Counted from the stretch's first letter, positions 15,301-23,799 are shown. The stretch: 64,000 bases of DNA from Nectonema munidae (GCA_030549495.1 JAUIRK010000938.1:460467-524466), one strand, 5' to 3'. The notes: generated from the sequence alone by a model not told the origin. Numbers and translations: made by a program.

Positions 15301-18300
15301 TTATAAAATTAGGAAAGCTTTAAACTCCTTTTTTTGCATTCAAAAATTTATCAAATTTTTAAGACATCCGTTAGGAGTATAATCACGCATAAACGATCTC
15401 AGTTTACTTTTAATTTCTTCTCGTCGCAAGGGAATTGCCAGAATCTGTATGAAGGTAAAGGTACCTTGGGGTGTTTTCATCGAAAAGGCCAGAGGCCGCT
15501 TGTGTCGAACTATGAGAAAGTTGCCGGGAGCGGGATTCGAACCCAAGACATTGAATTTCGAAGTCACACGCTCTACCCAACCTACTCACGCCCCTAAGCT
15601 GACAATGATTTAATATTTTCAGTGAAAAATAATTATTTTCCTTTATATTTCTTTTTTACTTTTTATTTTGAAGGGATAGTGGAACTTCTAGAGAATATCA
15701 AAGAGGCACACATGTTAGTTTCCAGCAAAACAAGTACGTTATTTTTTTATTCTCCTCAAGTTAATAAACTTAACATATGATAACTATTTTTGATGAAGAC
15801 ATATTTTGATTTTCATTTTCTTAGTGAAGAAAATAGTTATATTTGAAAATATTTTAGTTTTCCATATTACTTATAACTTTATCGTTTTTTTCATTTTCCC
15901 CCTTCATCAACTGATATTTACTTTTTTTTAGAGAAGCCAACAACAATCCAGAAGGGCATTTCCAGTATAAAAAAGGTGTCAACGTTACTTCTCAGGCAAA
16001 TAGGTACTTTTTTGATTTTATCTGCCATAGTGTCCACAATTAGATAATCCGCCAACCTTTTTGATCCAAGAAAAAGCAGACCCTATTAAGTATTTGGATA
16101 AAAAATTCAAAATCCGAACGTTCGTCTCATTTAAAGATGACGATAAAGATTAATGTTTAGGTTTTTGAAAACTATTCTAATCTTCTTCAGAGAGGCGTTT
16201 TTATATAACTTAAATCAGACGTTTTTATTTTTTGAGGCACACTATTCTCATACTGTGCCTGAACGGGCTACTGTTGTTTTGTATGATGGTTGTCGCTCAA
16301 AATCTTTTTCACAGAATGTTAAGGATTAAACTAGTTTCTATATGGTCTTTTGCCTAATCTTTACAGGCGAGTATATAAACATTTGATTCCTGGATAATTC
16401 TTCTGATTCCAGATTTGTGTCAAGACTGGTACAGAAAAAAGCTTTGTAAAATTTCCCATTTAAAAAGAAGTCTTGATAAAACGTTTTGTTAATCTTCAGT
16501 ACCCATGCATTACAAATCCTGTTATTTGACATCTTCCTTTACAAAATTAATCTTGAATAAACTCGGTTAATATGGAAAAATATCAAAGTTTATTGAAACA
16601 ATCGATTTCGAACTTGGCTCACACCACCATTTTCAAGTTCTATAAGAATATAAAGAAAATTGGCAGAATTCTTATGTCACTTTAATATTTTGTAAATTTT
16701 CTTTATGTGGTGTTCGCCAAAAGCGAAATTGATTGTTTAAATAAACTTTGATATTTTTCTAATTATGGAAAATGCATGTTCAATTTTATATCTTTTTTAC
16801 ACCATCTCGTTCCCTTTTATTTTATAACTTTAAAATTAAAATTTATAATTAATTGCTTATAATCTTTTGTATCAATTAAAATAGTAAAACCAAAACATTA
16901 TTTAAATTGAGTGATTTTTTAGTTAAAAACAAAGTTTTTTTTCCAAATTTTGTATAATAAAATCTTGATATAGTGGGAATTTTAAGCAACCCAGTTTTGA
17001 CTGATAAAATCTCTTTGTTATAACGCAGATTCGTTATAGGTGGAAAGTGCTGTAGAATTTCGCATATGCCGATTTTCGTGTATCGGATCAATTGAGATGT
17101 TTTTTCTACAAAATCCTACGTAACCTCAAACATTATTCTTCTATTGTCTTTATTTGTAACTTCTGTTTGTATATCTTATAACCAATTTTAGCATTATAAA
17201 GAACTAAATCTCAATCTTTCTTTAGGGAACCAAACAGAATGTCTAATTTTGCTAGAGGAACCAACGTCACTTTTTCTCAGAACAGGTATTTATTTTCTCT
17301 TCCATTTGAATTCCTATGTATGTATCGCAGACGACTCGGGTTGCAATTCTGAAACCAAAATCCACCAAAAATCAACTCTTACCCAAGCTGAGCCAGCATC
17401 CTTTGATTTTAGTATAACCAACCCAAACTCAACTGTTGATAGGTTTAACCCATAATTCAAATGAACTAGCGTAATGGGTTGAAATTCAAGGAAAATTTCC
17501 ATCGACTCTTTCTCTCACTTGTTACTTGTGTTTCACAGATATACCCGCAATTTATCCGTATTATTCATTTTTGCCAATATATTGGCTTGCGTATCATTAA
17601 TTGGAAGCTTACATGTCGTTAATATCAGTTGGTACAGCATAATTTCTCTAACGGTGTGGCAGTACATTACTTTCGTTTTTCTCAACTTCTATGAATATTG
17701 TAAATATTGCAAGAGAATTTAATTTAGCGTATGTGTTATTAAATTTATTCTTAGCCCAACGCTGCGAGACACATTAACAAGAACTTTGTTTATTTTGAAA
17801 AAAATGAAAGAAAAGTTTCAAATTTAAAAACCTAAACTGAAAAAGAAAATGTTTTATTAGTATTAATTCCATAATCACATATGTTATAGCTTATGACATA
17901 TATCACTTAAAATATGCTGTCCTGCCTTTAATAATAATAATAATAGCCTAACTTCTTTGCAATTAAAGTATTGTGGTCGAAACCTTTCTTCGATAAAGTT
18001 GTCTCGCTTTTTCTATTGTAGACAAACTACTTAATGGAAAATTAAGTAGCGCGCATTCTACTCGATGCATACCCTTTGAAATTTAGTTAACTTAAAATAT
18101 TCGCTTTAAATATCTTATGTAATGTATAAATGCATGCCTTACTACATATCGCTTTGGACCAATTTTCGTGTCGCTGGACCCTACTTCATCCACCGCTTGA
18201 ATTAACACACTGGAATCAACAACTGACCCTCTAACCAAAGGGAATCATGAAAATTTATCTTATTGATGATATTGATTGCGAAAAGCACAGACTGGCCATT

Positions 18301-21300
18301 TTGCGGCATGTGGTCGTTGATAGAGCCGATTGTTAAAACAAGTTTTCCTCTTATTTTTAATAAGATAAAGTCTAGTATGTACACAATAGATGCATTGTGC
18401 CGCGGGATCCAATATAACAAGCTCAGTTTCTTGGCTTCCATTTTTTATGGTTGTATAACACGTGTTCCAGTAGATCCTTTAGAACACGCTTTCATGGCTT
18501 GGACCGCTCTATCCTCGTTATAAAGAATCTACTGTGTAAAGCAGAGGTCAAATGTTTAGCAAAATATTTTAGCGTAAACATCCAAATATTTATTGAAAAT
18601 AAGTTGCTTCAAGTGTTTTTGATAGAATTAAAGATTTTAGTTTGCTAGTGCCATGCCTGTTATTGAACATCGTGAATTATTTTTAAAACATCGATCGGGC
18701 ATTTTAGACTTTAATTTATTTTTGCCGCCTTTAATTTGATTGTATATAAAATTTAAATGTGTAAGTATCAAAGTTTTAAATGATGATACCAAAAGCATAA
18801 TGGGAATGTCCAAAATATAAGCGTTTTAGAGAGAACCGTGTAGAGCAGGGCTACTGAACTATTATAAGCAAAGGTCCAGTTAGACAAGTTCCAATGTATG
18901 CGCATAGGTCCAAAATTTTTATTGCATGAAATAAAGAAAATAAAACAAGCATTTCAGAAAAGAATAGTGAACCATATGATTCATATTAATTTCATATTCA
19001 TTGTTTATTTTATTTATACTATTTTAGAAAATGTGGAAATAATAAAAATAATTAATTTTGTAGCTAAAATATAACAAGACGAGGATTTAAGACTTTACAA
19101 ATGAAAAAATCAACACTATAGCAAGACTTTAGTGAGAAAAATGACACTTATTATTCCTTGTGAGCTCCCTAAATCTTGGTACTAATTTAGTAACAGCGAG
19201 TCGAAGACAGTGTTGGAGGTAGGTGTTCACTGGTCATGCATGAGCGAAACTTGTTCTTCACAAAGTTCATGGTAGAGAAAGCAGACTCGCATCATAAGTG
19301 GTGCCAAACTTCCTTTGACCAAAATGTTTCTGATGCACAATCATCACAGAGTACTTGTTTCAGCTCTACATTCTCTTGAAAGTCAATTAGTTCCGGTTGG
19401 ATTTTTGCAGCATCTACCCATTTGCAGATGAGTTTTGCTTCGACTGAAAATTCTGCGATATCTGTCACCAGAAAAGTGTTTTGAGTGAACAGCAGCAGCT
19501 GTTTTCCAAGAACAAAGTCATGAAAACGTACCTTGAAATTATTGATCAGCTTCTCAATAAATTGGACATGTTTAGTATCGGGTTTTTTTCTTTACGTTGT
19601 TCCAAAAGTGTGGGAAACTGGAAAAGTTGGAAAGAAGTTTACTAGCTTCATAATAGTCTCTCCGTGACTTCACCATATTCATCTCCCAGACTAGCACACA
19701 GTAGTGATTGGTGGATTATGCAGTGGTAGGTTATCATGTCAGCATTATCTGCCTTTAATCTTGCAACTAGTACCTTCTCTCGGCCAAGCATAGCTGTGGC
19801 TCCATCTGTGGACAGCGAAAATTTGGATTTAACATCAATATTTCTTGATCCCAACATGCTTTTTAATGATCCATAAATATCCTCTCCTCGTGTTCTTCCT
19901 TCAAGGATGAGCTGAGCTTTGTCACTACTGTCTGTTCCGAAATCAAGTTGCGACATGAGATCATCAGCCAATAGTTCCGCTCTCCTCATTGATGTGGAAT
20001 CAGATAATGGAATCTGCTTTATTTTATTTTTTATTTTATTCTTCTGCTTATTATCACAGTTTTCAGCATACATTATTTAACAACTTCAGCTTCAGCGAAG
20101 GGTTTCTTGTGTTTTTTCTAGATCCAAGCTATTCTCATTGAACACTTCAATGCCCTCTCTGGGGTTTCATAGTATTGGCAAGAACTATGGTTGACCTCTG
20201 ATACTGCCATTTTAGCTTAATTATTTTATTTTCTCTCTCTTTAGTTCCTTGATTATACATCTTTTCAAATCCACTGTTTTTAGTTTCATAATCGCGTTTC
20301 ATATCACTGCTCTTCACTAAGGCAATGCTTTTGCTACATATAAGGCAAATTGGCTTAGAGCTGGTTGTGGGAAGAATGAAAGCATTCTGTTGTATCCATT
20401 CTTCCTTGAAGGAACGATTTTCATCATCAACCTTTCTTTTCTTGGAACATGCCATGTCACATATAAAGCGATAAGTTAAGATAAAGCTTAGTATAGGAAA
20501 ATAACATTTGCAATGGAAATTTTTTCTTTGTGTTAACTCTTAATAATAATAAAATTATAATTTCATTAACAAACCAATGTTCGTTAATGATATTGTTCGC
20601 CTGGGATTCAACTACAACACTCAAAAGGTCCGGATTCGCACCGCGGGCCTCCAATTCAGTACCTCTGGTGTATAGCTAAACATTTCAAAAAATATTTACT
20701 AATGATTTTGCATCATAAGTATAGTGCATAAATGCAATTATCCATTGCCTGTTTCCAATAGCATGGCGGACAAAAATGTGATTTTTAAGAGTAATTCAAC
20801 CTGAAATATGGATGAGTTTGTCTTACACTGCTACTTTTAACAGTAGATCTCTACAAAATCCATTTTTGTTATAACATCCTTTGTTCAGTCTTTTCATCAC
20901 AACGCAGAATTGCACCATTGGTGTCGAACTTTGGGCAAAGAAGTCTTGACTCTGAATCAAACCCAAGAACTTGTGGTATCGAAGTCAAATGGCTAGCCAA
21001 CGTAACTCACGCCGCCATTGATGTCGATAAAATAATCCGTTAAAAATTAGAAAACCCTAAATCTTTTTTCTATGTTATATTTATATATACGCCAAAAAAT
21101 CTTTGCCGTAAAAGCAAAATAAAGAAGTATAGTTAAAATGAAAGAAACCTCGCAACATTTGGCAAATTTATCTCCAAATTAGCAACTCTGCGATCGAGCT
21201 TTTTCTCCATGTATGGGAAAATTGCATAATTGTCTACGAGACCATGGGTCTTTTAAAAATATTTTCCATTGTTTCACCCTTTTACGCATCTATCTTTGGT

Positions 21301-22422
21301 TATTTTATGTGTTTGATTGAATTTATTTTGTGGAATATTGTTTTGCGTTCTCTCCGCCTCTAAATTCGTATGTTTCAGGCGAAATGATGGCAGAGGATTC
21401 GCTCCCAGGACAAACACTTTTCCTCCAAGGCCATCTGGTGTCTCTGTTTTAAGCTTTGGAAAGTCCACCCCATATTCTGCCAACGCTGATGATGATGGCC
21501 ACACTGAAAGAAGAAATGAACAAAATCCAAATCTAGCGTAATTCTTTTTACATCTATTTTTTTTGTCATTTCCTTTATTTTATTTTGAGATCTCACTAAG
21601 ATCGTCTTATTTTTGTTATAGTGTGCGTAATAAAAACTTCTTCATATGACATTTTAATTGAAAGCCGTGTTTAAACCTTGGAATGTTATTTGATCAAAGT
21701 TAGCTAGATTTTGTCTAGTTAAATGGATAGGCAGATATTAAATCGGAAAAAGTCTTTTACCGCAGCAACTACTCACGTGTCTAATATCAGTAAAGTCCAT
21801 AAAAAATTTTCTTCCATTTCTGTCTTCTATCATTTTGAGTTAAAAACATCCAATTTCTGTATCGGAGCTTGGGTTTTGGAATGGAATTACTATTTTTTGA
21901 GTATTTGGAGATGGACTAGGATATTTTTCACTCTGATTTCAGCAACCCTTATTATACTTTCTCAAATGTCATTTGATATTCAACTGCCCTTTTTTATTAG
22001 CTGAGTAGTAGTTTTCCTTTATACTCGGGCTTCACCTGAAACTTTTGAAAAAAGTACATGACATATCATCTGATTTTATTTCTCTGTGAAATATTTTCAA
22101 ATGTGTAATGATAACTACAAAAATCTATATTATGTTACCTTTTTAGAGAAAGTAATTCATATCCGTCCAGCAATCATGCCAGAGAGGGAGGTAATTTCTT
22201 ATTTCATCTTCTTTGATCGTAACAGTATGCACATATGGTATTTGTTGCGAATTGTGAATGTCGGGGTAGAACTCGAAAAGCTAAATAACTTAAAATCCTT
22301 GAATTTAAGAGAGTGAAGACTTTATTGCGGCTTCCAATGCAACACCGAATCAAAACAGCGCAGGTGAAGAGGAACAAGATAATGAAGGTGTCTGGACGAA
22401 AATCAAACCAAAGCGCAGATGA
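6..22422 (+). CDS. Coiled-coil protein with tandem microexon repeat array (multi-exon gene, 5' end outside window)
   Basis: Inferred spliced gene with coding parts 6-338, 2166-2372 (donor uncertain), 3837-3935, 5009-5245, 6871-7000, 7714-7792, 9737-9790, 12567-12629, 14408-14470, 14878-14931, 15674-15733, 15932-16003, 17226-17285, 21379-21537 and 22314-22422. Each junction has GT and AG and the phases agree throughout (phase 0 up to 6871, phase 1 at 7000/7714, phase 2 afterwards). The N-terminal half is Lys/Glu/Arg-rich and predicted coiled coil. The C-terminal half is a chain of short repeats with the core F/Y-Q-R-G-T-N-V-T, then a Pro/Arg-rich stretch and the end WTKIKPKRR. No signal peptide or membrane segment is visible in the part present, so it is probably intracellular. 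I do not recognise the family. The Arg/Gly/Asn-rich repeats recall RNA-binding linkers, but that is only a resemblance. AATAAA at 22583-22588 is a plausible poly(A) signal. Confidence 0.75.
339..2165 (+). other. Intron, no feature recognised
   Basis: AT-rich intron between two coiled-coil exons. Both strands carry only short chance reading frames. I see no repeat family, RNA gene or transposon end in it. Confidence 0.5.
2166..2372 (+). CDS. Exon: basic coiled-coil segment
   Basis: The acceptor TCGTTGTTAG|TTGAATAAG sets the start. The exon is phase 0 and encodes a strongly charged helix (KARLMNEAKRREEQKIMEKR and onward to ELASNL). The donor is uncertain: GT after codon 61 (2348) or after codon 69 (2372) both leave phase 0, which the next exon needs. 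Past 2372 the translation becomes hydrophobic and Pro/Phe-rich, so the exon should end by there. Base composition is clearly less AT-rich than the flanks, supporting coding status. Confidence 0.6.
3837..3935 (+). CDS. Exon: 33-codon helical segment
   Basis: A clean TTTTAG acceptor and GG|GTAAGA donor bound exactly 33 codons, phase 0 on both sides. The translation begins DFTNFSKAEKTVNDHLNKQL and ends RHFFKW. It joins in frame to both neighbouring coiled-coil exons, which is the main support. No known domain is recognised. Confidence 0.65.
5009..5245 (+). CDS. Exon: 79-codon coiled-coil segment
   Basis: A strong polypyrimidine tract ending TTTTCTAG precedes the exon, and the donor is CCAG|GTTCAC. 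The 79 codons are phase 0 on both sides. The translation has the helical core HIEELKYIEAAENERFESNK and, later, ELQKDFALMKSDVESWITSI. It is rich in Glu and Lys with regularly spaced hydrophobics, consistent with coiled coil or a spectrin-like helix. The family is not recognised. Confidence 0.75.
6871..7000 (+). CDS. Exon: Arg/Lys/Glu helix
   Basis: The acceptor TTTTTTCTAG|GACCGG continues phase 0 from the previous exon. It encodes DRMQEFNKALDAERTKRLAE, then a Lys/Arg/Glu run, and ends after GAAAAAG in phase 1. The donor (GTTTTTTT) is weak, but continuing past it gives hydrophobic translation. This is the last coiled-coil exon before the linker. Confidence 0.65.
7714..7792 (+). CDS. Linker exon before the repeat array
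   Basis: A TTTCTTTCTTTAG acceptor and GA|GTAAGC donor bound 79 bases, entering in phase 1 and leaving in phase 2. The translation is KKVPMFPIRSITSNRDMGKS with short flanks, basic and not helical. Its exit phase matches every repeat exon that follows. Its phase change marks the boundary between the coiled-coil half and the modular half of the protein. Confidence 0.65.
8150..9341 (-). mobile_element. hAT-family element, internally reduced, with 8-bp target duplication
   Basis: The ends are inverted (left CAGGGCAAGGAAAAATC, right complement CAGGGCGAGTAAAAGTC). They are flanked by an identical 8-bp direct repeat CTTATAAC (8142-8149 and 9342-9349), diagnostic of hAT insertion. Minus-strand fragments look like hAT transposase. 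A piece near 8380 reads EVERSFFKLKKLL, matching the conserved ERxFSxLK part of the dimerisation region, and another lies at 8534-8776. At 1.2 kb it is too short for a full transposase gene and has no long open frame. It sits in the intron before the first repeat exon. Confidence 0.8.
9737..9790 (+). CDS. Repeat microexon 1
   Basis: 54 bases, phase 2 on both sides, acceptor TCTTTTAG and donor AACAG|GTAAGC. It encodes DKMGGFQRGNKFPRYQN and completes its final Arg/Lys with the next exon. This is the first unit carrying the FQRG core. Confidence 0.75.
10205..12116 (-). pseudogene. Decayed copy of an unclassified transposon-associated protein gene (SDAK/GPQIR type)
   Basis: Minus-strand fragments in order match a protein family that I know from many invertebrate genomes as a high-copy, mobile-element-associated gene of unsettled class. 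Pieces include CCKSCVENLCYW and CREDKDHTTDCCFCLTK near 11.9-12.1 kb, RLFIDSS and VAHSVQL near 11.5 kb, KVSDAKLSAGIFHGPQIR near 11.25 kb, and LHFLRSQLDYFPENCGDYSE with GERFHQD near 10.3 kb. The order agrees with the family from N- to C-terminus. The copy is clearly broken, and a GC-rich insertion at about 10491-11172 interrupts it. It lies antisense inside an intron of the coiled-coil gene. Confidence 0.75.
10491..11172 (-). mobile_element. GC-rich retroposed insertion with Pol II promoter signals (possible solo LTR or retroposon)
   Basis: The composition is far more GC-rich than the surroundings. Read on the minus strand it has two CCAAT-type boxes (near 10930 and 10857), a TATATAAGG box (10814-10823), then AATAAA (near 10512-10517) followed about 15-20 bases later by an A run. 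This arrangement resembles a compact promoter-to-poly(A) unit such as an LTR. Its flanks show a near-duplicate TCCCATTT / TCCCCTTT (10483-10490 and 11173-11180). It interrupts the SDAK-type gene copy. The exact class is unresolved. It is an isolated insertion with no internal retroelement genes. Confidence 0.5.
12260..12446 (-). mobile_element. piggyBac-like MITE fragments with a 16-bp palindrome
   Basis: The segment is the reverse-orientation relative of the element at 47516-47632. It shares GTTTATTTTTGTAAAGTCGA and a stretch around AGAATAATCAGACGATATCT. The stretch ending CGATAACCAGTTA occurs twice, at about 12264-12316 and 12388-12445. Each copy includes the perfect palindrome GTCGACATATGTCGAC (12279-12294, 12413-12428). 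Confidence 0.55.
12567..12629 (+). CDS. Repeat microexon 2
   Basis: 63 bases, phase 2 on both sides, using an AAG acceptor (TTTTAAG|AGATGC) and donor AACAG|GTTCCT. It encodes DATSTGEFQRGTNVTNYQSN and is the unit closest to the consensus. Confidence 0.75.
12975..13037 (+). pseudogene. Decayed repeat microexon
   Basis: About 63 bases align end to end with microexon 2: GGAGAATGTTAAAAAGGACC corresponds to GGAGAATTTCAAAGAGGCAC, and ACTACCAGAGAAACAG to the exon end. It has an in-frame TAA where the consensus has CAA. The expected donor GT is AT (AACAG|ATTTTT), and the acceptor site reads AACGG. It is therefore a relic of one more repeat unit, not a usable exon. Confidence 0.7.
13940..14065 (-). 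repeat. tRNA-derived SINE
   Basis: Read on the minus strand it starts GGGGCGTGAGTAAGGTTGGT (A-box region) and continues to a B box GGTTCGACACT, the layout of a tRNA head. A body shared with the copies near 15.5 and 34.5 kb follows (CATAGTTCGA/CAATAC, then GGTACC). Confidence 0.7.
14271..14289 (+). repeat. G19 homopolymer after a short TG run
   Basis: An uninterrupted run of 19 G in otherwise AT-rich intron DNA, directly after TGTGTGTGTG. It can form a G-quadruplex on the + strand. Confidence 0.9.
14408..14470 (+). CDS. Repeat microexon 3
   Basis: 63 bases, phase 2 on both sides, acceptor TATTTTGAAG and donor GACAA|GTACCC. It encodes DAGSTSEYQRCTRVSTYPAD. It is the only unit with Cys in place of the core Gly (YQRC), so it is somewhat diverged. 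Confidence 0.7.
14878..14931 (+). CDS. Repeat microexon 4
   Basis: 54 bases, phase 2 on both sides, acceptor TTTTCAAG and donor AACAA|GTACTT. It encodes EGGGEFQRGSNVTYYAN, with a Gly-rich start. Confidence 0.75.
15136..15208 (-). repeat. tRNA-derived SINE, head only
   Basis: The minus strand starts near AGGGGTGTGAGTGGGGTTGG and has a perfect-type B box GGTTCGATCCC. It shares GATGCTGGATTCGATAACT with the copy at 34.5 kb. The body is missing. Confidence 0.7.
15430..15595 (-). repeat. tRNA-derived SINE, near full length
   Basis: The minus strand starts GGGGCGTGAGTAGGTTGGGT, with B box GGTTCGAATCCC. The family body follows (CATAGTTCGACACAAGCGGC, then GGTACC). It is the best preserved copy in the window. 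Confidence 0.75.
15674..15733 (+). CDS. Repeat microexon 5
   Basis: 60 bases, phase 2 on both sides. The acceptor TTTTATTTTGAAG is the same as that of microexon 3, pointing to duplication of exon plus intron flank. The donor is AACAA|GTACGT. It encodes DSGTSREYQRGTHVSFQQN. Confidence 0.75.
15932..16003 (+). CDS. Repeat microexon 6
   Basis: 72 bases, phase 2 on both sides, acceptor CTTTTTTTTAG and donor AATAG|GTACTT, only 198 bases after microexon 5. It encodes an Asn-rich start (EANNNPEG) and a diverged core HFQYKKGVNVTSQAN. It is the longest of the short units. Confidence 0.7.
16575..16759. mobile_element. Short inverted-repeat MITE
   Basis: The left end GAAAAATATCAAAGTTTATT and right end (complement) share an inverted repeat of about 40 bases that continues to CAATCGATTTCG / CAATCAATTTCG. 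The interior is AT-rich and non-coding. The superfamily is not assigned because no clear target duplication is seen. Confidence 0.6.
17103..17222 (+). repeat. Intron block duplicated from (or to) 8080-9400
   Basis: The segment including TTTATTTGTAACTTCTGTTT and CTAAATCTCAATC, directly upstream of microexon 7, aligns with the two flanks of the hAT element at 8150-9341. Here CTTATAACC runs on without an insertion, so this copy is the empty-site paralogue. Confidence 0.75.
17226..17285 (+). CDS. Repeat microexon 7
   Basis: 60 bases, phase 2 on both sides, acceptor TCTTTCTTTAG and donor AACAG|GTATTT. It encodes EPNRMSNFARGTNVTFSQN, with Ala in place of Gln in the core. Confidence 0.75.
19648..20073 (-). 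pseudogene. hAT transposase fragment (catalytic core)
   Basis: The longest surviving open stretch of the 18846-20667 element, about 141 codons. It contains LLADDLMSQLDFGTDSSDKA and STDGATAMLGREKVLVARLK, followed by HCIIHQSLLCASLG, the conserved hAT block. Frame continuity is lost on both sides. Confidence 0.8.
20147..20455 (-). pseudogene. hAT transposase N-terminal fragment
   Basis: Opens with MACSKKRKVDDENRSFKEEW and has PICLICSKSIALVKSSDMKR, the usual N-terminal zinc-finger region of this transposase group. The normal HxxxxH/C half of the finger is degraded. Confidence 0.75.
20891..21016 (-). repeat. tRNA-derived SINE, diverged
   Basis: The minus strand starts GGCGGCGTGAGTTACGTTGG and has a B-box region GGTTTGATTC. 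The family body follows (AAAGTTCGACACCAATGGTG). It is more diverged than the copies at 15.5 and 34.5 kb. Confidence 0.65.
21379..21537 (+). CDS. Repeat exon 8: diverged repeat unit plus Pro/Arg-rich tail
   Basis: 159 bases, phase 2 on both sides, acceptor TGTTTCAG and donor CTAGC|GTAATT. It starts with a diverged unit GRGFAPRTNTFPPRP aligned to the FQRGTNVT core. It continues through SVLSFGKSTPYSANADDDGH to NEQNPNLA. It is also a multiple of three, so it too could be skipped without a frame change. Confidence 0.75.
22314..22422 (+). CDS. Terminal exon, acidic/basic tail
   Basis: The acceptor ATTTAAGAGAG|TGAAGAC is the only nearby AG that continues the phase-2 frame without an immediate stop. 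It encodes EDFIAASNATPNQNSAGEEE and then VWTKIKPKRR before TGA at 22420-22422. The GAG acceptor is weak, which lowers confidence slightly. Confidence 0.65.
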
Positions 22423-22582
22423 GCGCAAAACTTTGTTAATAACCAATCTCTTCTCTTCACTATTTTACATTTAAACTTCTCTTTTAACTTTTATCTCTAG
22501 TGTTTCTCTTTCGAATGCTTTTCTTTTTAATCTCTCTCTCTCTTTGCTACAGAATTTCCTTCTACTTTACCTCCATTTTAAG

Positions 22583-22588
22583 AAATAA
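22583..22588 (+). promoter_or_regulatory. Likely poly(A) signal AATAAA of the coiled-coil/repeat gene
   Basis: The first AATAAA after the stop, about 160 bases downstream, in a C/T-rich 3' region. Confidence 0.5.
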
Positions 22589-23657
22589 ATCGCATCTTAA
22601 TTTTTTTGCCTTTTAGTAGCGTAGAGTGGAATCAAATTCTAATTGTTATTTTTCCCTAGTTTTAAATCTTGAACAGGTAAAAAAAAGTTCAGAATAAAGT
22701 AAGCCTAAGATATCGTCATGCCCTTCAAGTGTGGAAATGCGTGAGTCTTTTGGCCTACATTCAATGATCACGTATATCAATTTGCTTATCATCATATGGA
22801 CTCTTATCACATGATACCTCATCAACGTACAACAACGCCCTCTTAAAACAAAATTATTATAATCCTAATATTTTTTTTCAGTTTAACGCTATCTTTGAAA
22901 TTTTTTGTTTAGTTATTTCCAAACTGAATATCAGCATTTTATTACTAAAATAATGTGTATATTTCATATCATTTTGAACGTTTACATGGAAGTTTTCAAT
23001 TTGTTTTTTATGATAAATTTATGTTAATTGACGTTTGAAGCTTGAATGCGAAAAAAGCATAACGTCCGTCAGGATGAATTTCCTCTAAATTTCACCATCT
23101 GTTCATTTATAGTCATAAATTTTTTCGAGAACGAAACTTTAAAAACTTTGAAGAAATTTTGTCTTTGTGATCTTACAATTTATTGTTGTCAAAACGTAGA
23201 AAAATATAGATAAGTTGGAACATATCACGTCCTATACAACATCTCAAAAAATATTTCCATGTACTTTTCAGAAAATAAAAGCTAGTATCCCTTTTCTGTC
23301 CTTCTGATATAAATTGTGGAATCAAAATATGAAAGGTCTTTTATTTCAAATTTATGATTGTGGTATTTTATACCAAAGCTGAAACAAAAAAACATTTGAA
23401 TATTTTCACAAAATAAAAACTTAATTCATATTGGTTCCTTGTGGCAATATAATTTATACACAAAAATATGCGGCTATGAATATATAGAATTTGAACACTG
23501 AATGAATGCGGTTAAGATCCGTTTACCTAATGCCCGGTCTGCCCCATGTGCCGGTTTTCATTTAAAAATGGCAGATATGGACGGGTTTGAAAATTTACAT
23601 TCATAAATAGAGTTCTTCCACAGACATCAATTTCAGTGAATAATGAATTCATTATTA

Positions 23658-23799
23658 TTTTTTTAGTTGTCTATATCGCATCCAAAGGAAAAATAATATT
23701 CCATAGCTGGACAGATGGAAGGGATAGATACAATCAGGAATCGAACGCACACCATCTGGATCGATGCCCCACGTTCCTACCACTAGGCCATCTGCCGCC
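23658..23799 (-). repeat. tRNA-derived SINE, second subfamily
   Basis: The minus strand starts GGCGGCAGATGGCCTAGTGG, an A-box-like head, and has B box GCGTTCGATTCC. The tail (GTCCAGCTATGGAATA) differs from the 15.5 kb family except for its tRNA-like head. Confidence 0.65.

Larger units (their letters stand above)
18846..20667 (-). mobile_element. hAT element with degraded BED-finger/transposase gene
   Basis: The ends match as an inverted repeat: CAGGGCTACTGAACT on the left, CAGAGGTACTGAATT as the complement of the right. They are flanked by GTGTAGAG / GTGTATAG (18838-18845 and 20668-20675, seven of eight). The minus strand encodes a start MACSKKRKVDDENRSF with a C-x2-C zinc-finger-like part (CLICSK), then a core with SLSTDGATAMLG and HCIIHQSLLC. 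Near 19.2-19.4 kb a C-terminal region has IQPELIDFQENVELK and ESAFSTMNFVKNKFRS, typical of hAT dimerisation domains in GTF2IRD2/ZBED-like transposases. Stops and frame breaks show it is inactive. Confidence 0.85.

Noticed and set aside
13940-15595. Functional tRNA genes at the B-box sequences
   Set aside because: Heads are diverged, lack convincing acceptor-stem pairing and CCA-adjacent ends, and are joined to a shared SINE body.
15334-15597. 87-codon + strand frame ending in TYSRP
   Set aside because: It reads through a tRNA-derived SINE in the antisense direction.
18202-18523. Moderately GC-rich segment with open frames on both strands
   Set aside because: No motif or splice site supports either strand; possibly old repeat DNA.
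20580-20660. Minus-strand segment with GGTGCGAATCCGG that resembles a tRNA B box
   Set aside because: It is the terminal region of the hAT element 18846-20667, as shown by the matching inverted end and target duplication.
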